Below, one piece after another: positions 56,501-64,000 of a stretch of DNA of 64,000 bases. The notes below the pieces were generated by a model, which did no database searches, had not been told where the DNA came from, and saw only the letters and a list, made by a program, of their open reading frames with translations. This DNA is from Peronospora farinosa. Lineage: Eukaryota > Oomycota > Peronosporomycetes > Peronosporales > Peronosporaceae. The position numbers and the translations under genes are program-made. Location: assembly GCA_947646735.1 (NCBI GenBank), contig CANTFK010000766.1:1-64000 (forward strand). The letters are read 5' to 3'. How positions within the stretch are numbered: position 1 is the first letter of the stretch; every line of letters starts with the position of its first letter.

Positions 56501-57834
56501 AATTTTGGTGGCCCCACCTATATCGGTGGGTGGCCAACTATATTCGCTCTTGCGAAGAGTGTCAGCGCAATAAGCCTGCACCTTCTAGCAGTCCGCCACT
56601 GAAGCCACTGCCGATTACAACGGATTGTTGGAAGTCGGTCAGTTTGGACTTCATGTTTGGCTTACCGCCTGACCATAAAGGCAGGACGGGGCTCGTCGTC
56701 TTTGTAGAAAGACTGAGCAAGATGGTGCATTTGGCACCATGTAGCACCAAGATCTCAGGAAAAAAGGCTGCCCTCTTGCTTCTGGATCACGTGTATCGAC
56801 TACACGGTATGCCCGAGTCCAAAGTATCGGATCGGGTTCCGCGTTTTACGTCGGGTTTTGGAGACATGTGTTTAAGCTGCTGGGAAGCAAGCTCTACATG
56901 TCAACAGCCGATCATCCCCAGACCGATGGCCAAACAGAACAAGACAATCGAGTTGTGGCGGATGTGTTGCGTACTGTAGCGACTCCCAAAGAATGGAGCA
57001 AGCAATTGCCATTCGTGGAGTTCGCTTTTAATGGAATAGTTTTCACGCCAGTACGGGTGAAACACCGTTTTATATTACCAGACTGCGCCATCCTCGAACG
57101 CCAGTCTCGTTTGTACGCAGCCCGAGTCTTAGTGGGGGAGGGACCCTCACTTCGCTCGGTGTGAATGCCAAAAAGGGCCAAGGTTGCCCTAGCGACACTG
57201 CTAATTTAGCAGTGGTCACGACACCTTTAGGTGTCACAGAGGAGGCACGTCAAGTAATGCCAGTGCTCCAAGACGATGACACTATAGTGTTGCCAACAGC
57301 GTCGACCCATGAACGAACTCTTGAGGGTGTCATAGGCGAGCTGGATGCTAAAAGCGTGAGCGAAGCTCAGCGCTTTGTGGATGAGCGATTAGCCATCACA
57401 CGTAAAGTCCGTGACGGGATGGCAAGCGCACAGGACAAGCAAAAACAATATGCAGACCAGCATAGTCGCAAAACAATGAACACTTTAGTATGGGGGACAA
57501 GGTGCTTTTAAGTACTGCTACCCTACCTAAACATGCAATTTCTGTAATACCTGGTGGTACTACTAAGCTATTGTCCCGATTCATTGGGCCCTTTACAGTG
57601 GTTGAAGAAGTTGGAGACCTAAACTATAGGCTCACTCTCCCACCATATATGAAGACGCACCCCGTATGTTACGTGGGTCGTCTGAAACGGTATGTTGATC
57701 CAGAAGAGATCACATGTCCGCATCGGTCTAACGAGACCGATGGTGACGCCGACTGTGAGTCGAGCGACGCGGCCGATCAGGCGACGAGGAAGCCGAGAGG
57801 CTACCCGTATACGAGCGATGCGATAGAAGACTAG
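53562..57834 (+). pseudogene. Pol of element B
   Basis: Same domains as pol of A: protease LLVDSGASQNFV; RT with YFDD at 55308-55319; RNase H at 55700-55957; integrase with HHCC, D-D-E (SLDFMFG, SDR, DGQTEQ). The C-terminal FIGPFTVVEEVGDLNYRL ... YVGRLKRYVDPEE is complete to 57834. Lesions private to B are a 2-base loss near 53765 and frameshifts near 55645 and 57475. Shared with A are those near 54993, 55945 and 56855. The integrase SDRD motif reads SDRV in both. Confidence 0.9.
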
Positions 57835-57849
57835 TCGATCGAGCAAGAA

Positions 57850-59168
57850 TCCGCGCTTGACGCGGGCCTCTCATCACCAGTCTCTCATGCATGTCCAAAC
57901 GGGTCTTCAGGGGGTCATACCCCTGACGGTCCCTCGTCCTCACATCGCGCAGTTCCGAAGTCAGTCGCGAGACTTGACTCTCGAGATCTGTCACCTGCCT
58001 CTTCAGCGCAGCGGTCTTAGCCTGCGATTGAACAGCAGGGTAGGAGCCGCGAGTAGGTGGGCGTAATCTCCACTCGTATCGGGAGCCACCTGTGTTGGTG
58101 TACACGGAAGGGAGTACGCTCTTCCTTGTTGGAAGGCTCTTGGCCCACCGGTTTGTGAAGCGAAAGCTTCAAATCCTTGTCCAGTGGAAGGGATACCCAA
58201 AGCGTTTTGAAAAATGAAAGCAAGTGGACGCTTTGCGCGTTGACGTGTCTGGGCTGGTGGCTGCTTATGTGAAGCAGCACCAGCTGTCGTCTTCCTGCTA
58301 GGTCCGGATGGACTAGCAGAAGAAGCGTGGCGAGAATTAATTGGGGGTCGCTTACCACCTAAGATTTCATACGCACGCTACATGGAGAAGCTGATTTGCT
58401 GCGACCGTTGTTTAGTTGCATCTACATGCAAAGTAACACGGCGCCGAATTTCAGCTTCATATTCTTCGGCTGTTTCGTTAGACGCAGCACGACTGGAATT
58501 GGGAAAGCACGGCCAAGTTCTTTGCCCTGCTTTTTTCACAAGGGAAAGATGCTATTAAACTTACGAGCTTCATTAGTTGCACGCTGCAAAAGTGATGCAT
58601 TAAAACCATTCGAGTTCATCCACTCGGATGGAGGTGGCATTGGTGGTAAGCCACCACTCACGTAGCCGCCCTCGCGACGGCGGGCTAGTGAGGCCGAAGG
58701 TGTACTTTATGGAGCTTTAAGCTCACACTCAGCTGAGTCTGACTCTCCATTATGGATTGTCAAGACATCAGCTTGAGGAGTTACATCTGACTGAGTCGCG
58801 ACTACTCCTTTCGAAGAAGCGTGCTCAGTCTTAGTCGCTGCGCTCGTAGGCGCAGGCGACGAGATTTTACCTTCGCTTGTAGGAAGCATAGATGCTCCCT
58901 CAAGGACGGGTGCCTCAAATGATGGGGACATATGTCCCATCAATGCGCTTTGCTCATCGCCACGTTGGGGTGATGTCAATGGCGTAGTCTTATTGTAATC
59001 TACAATGAGGGATGGATCTTCATTCACATTATAGTGAGATGGAAGATCCACCCCAGTGCCTGACGCACTTTGCGACGGCTGCGATAAATCGCGGCGCGTG
59101 CGCTTAGTGCTGGACTGCATGGGTGCCTTTGCAGGCGACCCATCAACCTTACCACGTTTCGGTGGCAT
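57850..59168 (-). pseudogene. Antisense ORF of element B
   Basis: Minus-strand frame opposite to gag-pol, starting with an ATG 105 bp inside the 3' LTR. The first 153 codons (59168-58707) are open: MPPKRGKVDGSPAK, then a Ser/Thr/Pro-rich, probably disordered segment ending ECELKAP. The stop there is Pro-Pro-Ser in A. The conserved block, the GGKRPPIN segment and the coiled coil (ALKRQVTDLESQVSRLTSEL) follow with several frameshifts down to about 57850. It is the best preserved N terminus of this ORF family. Confidence 0.7.
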
Positions 59169-59260
59169 GAGTACTGAGCATACTAAAGCGGCGCGTTTAT
59201 AAACGGCTCGCCAGTCTCTCTGTCTCCTAGGCGATGTTTACAAAATGTGAAATCGTTCTA

Positions 59261-59273
59261 AAACGGGGGACGG
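59261..59273 (+). other. Polypurine tract of element B
   Basis: AAACGGGGGACGG immediately before the 3' LTR. It is G-rich but contains two Cs, so somewhat degraded compared with A. Confidence 0.55.
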
Positions 59274-59972
59274 TGTAACAGGGCATCTCGTTACACGCAA
59301 ACATTAAGTAATATACTTAATGTTTGGTCTAAAAGTATCCATGATTACTTTTGACCAGTCACTTGGGTGCGATACACAAATGTGATCCACCCTCGTAAAT
59401 GTGATATCCATTTATGGATTCACATGGGAAGGGATGACGCTAGTTGAAGCTAGGCATCGCGACGTCTCAGAAGGACGCCAGTCGCAAGTTTAAATCTAGA
59501 TTTAAGTTCATGCGACAGGATACACTTCTAAAGAGTCGCGTATTCGATCTATATATTCAGACTTGTTACCGACACACATGGTCACAGACACGGCTCTGGC
59601 TTCTCTCCCGATACCTGAAATGACTTCAATGGAATCGACGGAATTGCCCCAAGACATATATAGCAAATCGGTAGTTAAGTTTATATTTAATTATAACTCA
59701 TTAAATATAGCTCAGTCTTGAATTTGCTAACACCGAAGCACTACGCACGAGAAGCTGAAAAAGCTTCTGCGTGACGTCGGTGCCTTCTTGTCTTAAAAGT
59801 TCGTTGCACTCTCGCTTCAGCGAGAGGCAACTGGTGGTACGACTGCTTAAGAAGCCGACCAACCACATAACCACCCTCGCACGCGAAGGTAAGACGGTCT
59901 AACCGCTTCCTCGCATGTGATGAAGGTGTGTGCTAGTAGCACGAGACAACTTCGTAGAAGTGCCCGTCTACA
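59274..59972 (+). repeat. 3' LTR of element B, with internal extra segment
   Basis: 699 bp, TGTAACAGGG ... GTCTACA. It aligns with the 5' LTR except for an added stretch of about 100 bp near 59560-59660, which is absent from all other LTRs of the family in this window. Confidence 0.85.
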
Positions 59973-60348
59973 ATAGACATGTTACTTTAAGCCCTAGTTG
60001 ACTGTAGGGCGTCGAGAAATTCTGCTCAACGCCAGTCGCCAGACGGTCGTAGGTTCGAATATGTTGAGCGCGAAATTTCTGCAACGATGATGACGGTGCG
60101 GCTTGCAGCAGGTGCATTAATAATAAGCGCGTAGTAGAAATCTACTAAACGCTTAAGGCAAAGAGTTCGACGATGATTTTATCGTTCTCGATCTAATGAC
60201 ATATTCAATGTCATTTGAGGTGTAACATGACTCAGGAGTTACGAGTCGTGGATCAGCTGGCAGAATCGAGCCGAGAAGATGCCTGCCGAGATGGCCATAT
60301 GAAGAACGTCTTGGAGCGTTCAAAAACGTGTGAATGTACTAAGAGTGA

Positions 60349-60624
60349 GTGCGATGGCCTCACTTATGGTACGTCATTAGTATTACTGCACAAGAACTTT
60401 TGTGTGGTAAACAGCCACATCGCAAACCAAGATATCGGCGGATATGCAACATTACAGCAGCACCTAAGGACCACTACCCGAAAAATATGAGCGGATGGGG
60501 CTTTGATGCTCGACTAGAGGGCAGCATTTACATGAGAATAATCCGGCTGCCTGGAAGCGGCAACACGGTAATACTAGGCGATATTTGGTCGCTAAAGGTC
60601 TCGTTGCGCTACCAGGTTAAGTAA
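60349..60624 (+). pseudogene. Possible Ty1/copia integrase C-terminal fragment
   Basis: Weak resemblance to the end of a copia-type integrase: ELLCGKQPHRKPRYRR, a PKDHYPK segment and YMRIIRLPGSGNTVILGDI, in the order CGK-P...PK...G...YR..LPG..-V...D. An overlapping frame (60215-60490) continues part of it upstream. The stretch 59973-60214 before it shows nothing recognisable. Low certainty. Confidence 0.3.
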
Positions 60625-60924
60625 AGATTTCGTGAATATAAGGTATAAAGTCCCTACAAAGTAATTTGAAGGTTAAACGTCTTGGTTTTCTGATATCGCT
60701 CACACAGTGATATTTTTTTTGATTACCACATGTTTACTCTTAATAAAAGCAAATGATGTATTCAAAAATAGTTAAGACCTATTTGAAAGGATTATCTCAC
60801 CTCTGAAGGAAGCCCTTATTCTGTAAAAGAGATTTAGGAACACCAATGCAACAAATTGACCTAGCGAGCAATGCCTTATCAGACAGATAGATGAGTTCTT
60901 GACAAACGATACATCATGACGTGA

Positions 60925-61140
60925 CTGCGCTCAATAGAACTGTTTAGACGTTCACTACCCGGTCTAATTGACCGAGGCCCATTCGGAAGGACACTCCGAA
61001 GTTCAATGGGACTGCCCCACCACACATTTATCACTGGCTTCCAGCAGTGTAGCAATGTGGTATAGCACAGCTCATCAAAAGGCGACACCAAAATGTTGTC
61101 GTATGCCACGTTAAATTTGCGTGGCAAAGCGTTAAAGAGG
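60925..61140 (+). pseudogene. Decayed gag fragment of the A/B family
   Basis: DNA matches the gag start of A and B (GACCGAGGCCCA, CCGAAGTTC, GCAATGTGG, TTTGCGTGGCAAAGCG) with many changes. The upstream in-frame stop before the gag start is present here too, but as TGA. Only about the first 55 codons remain. The following 0.7 kb (61141-61859) holds nothing recognisable. Confidence 0.75.
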
Positions 61141-61859
61141 GCTTACGTCACCCTGTATTCCTGGAAACGTTAACTTTGTGATTAGTTCATTTTAGGCCGT
61201 AGAAATTAAAATGGTTTAGAATTATTATCCCAGCAGGCCGTATGAGTCCCCCTCTGCTAATTTATGCTCGTGTCGGAGGTGCCTGTTATTATTGCTCTTA
61301 CCAGTACCTCTCATGATTACTAACTTCTTCGCACAACCTTTCAAGACGAGAATTTCGTATGTCTTCTCCAGGACTCTATTGTTTCTCATCCTTCACAAGG
61401 CTCACATGATCTCAGACGGGGATGTATTACTACTTCCTTTTGGAGCTGACGGCACTTCCAGCCTCAATGTCTGCTTGCGTTTTTCTACTGCCCACTATCT
61501 AAGGGGTAAGTTTTACTGTGACTAATTAGGCATAGTTGGTTTGGGTGTGTGCAGGAATGTTGTAAGAGTTTAGACTGAATATCTATAATATAAAGGTAGG
61601 TATTGGTAGCGTAACTGCGAGTGCGTGTCGCCAAGCCGCAAGAGGTGGTTGTGTAATTCTCATTCGGCGCTGATCTCGCGTGTTTAAGACGCGTCAATTG
61701 CAATGGTAAATCGATCGGGTAACGGCAAAAGCATCGGTGACAAATTTGAGGCAAACCCGTTGCAGTGCTGGATATAATTAAAATCTTACGGCTGTGGCTA
61801 CTTTCTGCTCCAGTCAATAGATTATTTGATATGATACATAGATAGATAATCAAATCAGG

Positions 61860-62805
61860 TGTGGTGAAGTAAATATCTTAACAACGTAAGAAACCACAAA
61901 AACACACAGCGCCAGACTGCCGACTTACGTAGGGGGTACCCCAATACGGTGTCGTGTCAACCTTGCGTCTCACCTTTTGTACACGTCGGCTTGGCTGATC
62001 TTTTTACTCGGTTGACGCAAAAGACCTAAAGACTTATTCTTGGTATAAGATTTGGAGTTGGTGGTCCCCGAGTGGATATGCTTCACTCAGGACCAAATTT
62101 TCTTAGCTCGATAGACTGATTTGAGAGCAATGCCACTGGTACTAAGTACCTCTTCGGTGGCTGACGGCTTCTTAGTCTTTCGACCTCTTTTTCTTGTTCT
62201 CTTAGGATTCCGCTTCTGTAGCGGGTCTTGAATGGTTATGGTTACGAATTCACAGGCCAAATACTTCCTGGGGTTCGTTCGAGCTTGAATATTACCACAC
62301 GACTGTCTTAACGGGGGGGCAAAATATATATGTTTTCCTCGGAACAGGTGGGTAGATCGAAACAAGTTCGCACTTGCGTCTTGACACCTCAGGTCAAATA
62401 TCCTGAGGCTCAACTTGCGTTGCTTGAGCCGTCACCTCACCAGACATCGAGAGGGGCAAAGGGTTTCCCGCCCGTAGTAGGTTAGGTGACGGAGAAGAGC
62501 TTATAGGGGGCGCTTAGAGCTGTCACGTGTAAAGCAAATTCGCGTGTGTTGATTTATCTTTTACTTTGTATGCTTTTTCTTGCCCAACCCCAACCCTTCG
62601 CTTTGAATAGAGCCACGTGTCGACTCTTGGAGGAAGTACTGGCTCCTTAGTAGATGTACTTTCTATACTCTTCAAGCTTCCGTGTACCGTTTTTGCACCC
62701 TCGGGCATAGGTCCTCTGGATCCTTGAACCCTGAGACCCTTGGACCCTAATACCCTTAGATCCTGAGCCTTGGACCCTGGGGCCCTTGGACCCTGGCCAG
62801 TTGGT
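61860..62805. repeat. Dispersed repeat block, copy 2
   Basis: Same orientation as the block at 30039: starts TGTGGTGAAGT and shares the GGTGGTCCCCGAGTGGATAT stretch and CACGTGTCGACTCTTGGAGG. The degenerate CCCTTGGAC minisatellite (62690-62800) corresponds to the GGTACCC array of copy 1. The right end of copy 1 is not present; instead the sequence switches into an antisense-ORF remnant. Confidence 0.6.
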
Positions 62806-64000
62806 GTCACAAGCACGCCGTCGCGAGGGACGTCACATGATTGGTGTCATTTTTACAATGCCACAGCCATCCGAATAGTTAAGGGTTGGATGATAGTGGC
62901 GTGTCTGTAGTAAGCCTTATTACAGAATTAACACAATCATATATGTACAATTATATATGTAGACAGGTACTATGCCCGAATAGTGGGCACAGCGTGGCAA
63001 TTTAAAATTACTTTAAAATTGGGGCCCAAAGACCTAATATGTCAATGATAAATGAATTGAAAATGAGTGGTTCCTAATGGCGAGAACACGGTCGTACTTA
63101 GTACAAGTAATATTCTTTATAATTAGTACGAATTATGACAAAATAAAATACGGATTAAATTCAATAAAAACCAGATACTTGAGCTTGAGACTCTTCAAGC
63201 GTACGTGTAAGCTAGTATGGAGACTTTCTTGCCCGTTACAGCGTCGCTTATAAAACGTGCCACTATTGACGCTAAAATAATCTGTAGCGTTCTTCCATTA
63301 TGTAAACGACAGATAAAAAAATATGGGTCGCATTTCTTCTATTCTAGTCGTGTTGCGTTCGAAAGAAAGAACTGACAAATACGAAGCAGAGTTTCTGCGC
63401 CTTTTACATCCGCATTCTAATGCGATGAAATAACGGTTTGCAGGGATTCAGCCTCGCTATCAAGCGTGCGAGATATATCTTGGGTGATAAAATACCCTCA
63501 TTAATTTTATCCACCCCGCCCCGTCTGAATATAGCAAAGTAAGTGCAGCTGCTCCTGCTCCTAAGCGGACACCACCTTAGTATGGCGTGTCAACCAGCTC
63601 CCAAAAGTCTAAACTCTTCGAATATCCTCTTCATTGGACAAGGTTCTAAAGATTCTGCTTCATATAGCATGTTTCAACAAGAATTGATTGTGGACCCGCA
63701 TCCACCAATGCTAAATAGGAGAGGCGATCAAGCCAACCTACTCGCGGCTGTCTACCCTGATGTAGTCCAGATGCAGTCGCAGAACGATGCGTTAAGGAGG
63801 CAGGTTGTCGATCTCGAGAGTCAAGTCTCTTGACTGACCTCAAAACTCCAAGGTGCGAAGGTGAGAGGCCGTCATGGAATTGACCGCCTGAAGCTTCGCT
63901 TGGGCATTTTATAGCGGTTTGTAATGAGCGACTTGCAGCATGCGCCAAGTCTTCTTGACTACCGATAATTTGACCAAGGCTCACTCGTATACGAAAAACC
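62806..64000 (+). pseudogene. Third antisense-ORF remnant (A/B type), cut by window end
   Basis: Plus-strand sequence aligning with the antisense ORF of A: the CGCCGTCGCGAGGG segment, then after about 0.33 kb of AT-rich inserted DNA (62880-63215) the SSAALLQRATINA-like block (KRATIDAK). Next come an ILGDK segment, the MFQQE/NLLAAVYPDVVQ part and the coiled coil LRRQVVDLESQVS near 63795-63830. Numerous stops. It implies a further minus-oriented element continuing beyond the window. Confidence 0.65.

Larger units (their letters stand above)
51781..59972 (+). mobile_element. Ty3/gypsy element B, full length
   Basis: Same family and same layout as element A but in opposite orientation: 5' LTR, small ORF, gag, pol, opposite-strand ORF, 3' LTR. 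Flanking 5-mers AAAGA (51776-51780) and ATAGA (59973-59977) may be a decayed target duplication. Its LTRs differ from each other more than those of A, including an extra segment of about 0.1 kb in the 3' LTR, so it appears older or rearranged. Confidence 0.92.

Noticed and set aside
60001..60075. tRNA-like B box (GGTTCGAAT at 60052-60060)
   Set aside because: No pairing T-arm or acceptor stem and no A box at the right distance could be found.

Overview
The window looks like a gene-poor, transposon-rich stretch of a stramenopile genome, most likely an oomycete of the Phytophthora/downy mildew group. Evidence for this: a tandem array of short intronless genes for secreted Gly/Trp-rich proteins, several Ty3/gypsy elements (one with a chromodomain) and a LINE with RNase H, a compact island of host genes with 64-127 nt introns, and an Inr-like start region (CATTCATTTTTC type) close to the hisG start codon. 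The species assignment is inference; no search was possible.

Positions 1-28449 are a head-to-tail array of units of about 1359-1375 bp. Each intact unit carries one 163-codon gene for a secreted protein with a Gly/Trp/Phe-rich, three-cysteine C-terminal half. Fifteen copies are intact. One is cut by the window edge, two adjacent copies share the same 415-bp deletion (secondary unit 957 bp), one is reduced to 39 bp beside a LINE, and the last is cut in its 5' leader by a solo LTR with a perfect 5-bp target duplication (28450-29317). The left block (copies 2-11) is nearly uniform but shuffles three two-state residues in seven of eight possible combinations, a sign of conversion or unequal exchange. 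The copies to the right are more diverged.

Positions 19255-23728 hold a minus-strand, 5'-truncated LINE (end of endonuclease, RT, RNase H) in one frame broken by three nonsense codons. A 3' fragment of the same family lies at 37660-38532. Positions 29318-37437 hold a truncated ORF, a dispersed repeat block and a decayed chromodomain-bearing gypsy element (C, minus strand). Two full-length gypsy elements of one family lie in opposite orientation, A at 38540-46258 (minus) and B at 51781-59972 (plus). They bracket an island of four host genes: an ER-lumen TPR protein ending in KDEL, an unknown coiled-coil gene with three introns, an unknown two-exon gene, and hisG (ATP phosphoribosyltransferase, histidine biosynthesis). 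The window ends with decayed pieces of related elements (60-64 kb).

The most interesting observation outside the gene array is a long ORF on the strand opposite to gag-pol, filling the space between pol and the 3' LTR in A and B. It starts 104-105 bp from the LTR in both and ends in a coiled coil at the pol terminus. A third remnant lies at 62806-64000, and a coiled-coil antisense ORF sits at the matching place in element C. A and B also share the same frameshifts, and their gag-pol is far more alike than their LTRs, which suggests trans-mobilisation and gene conversion.
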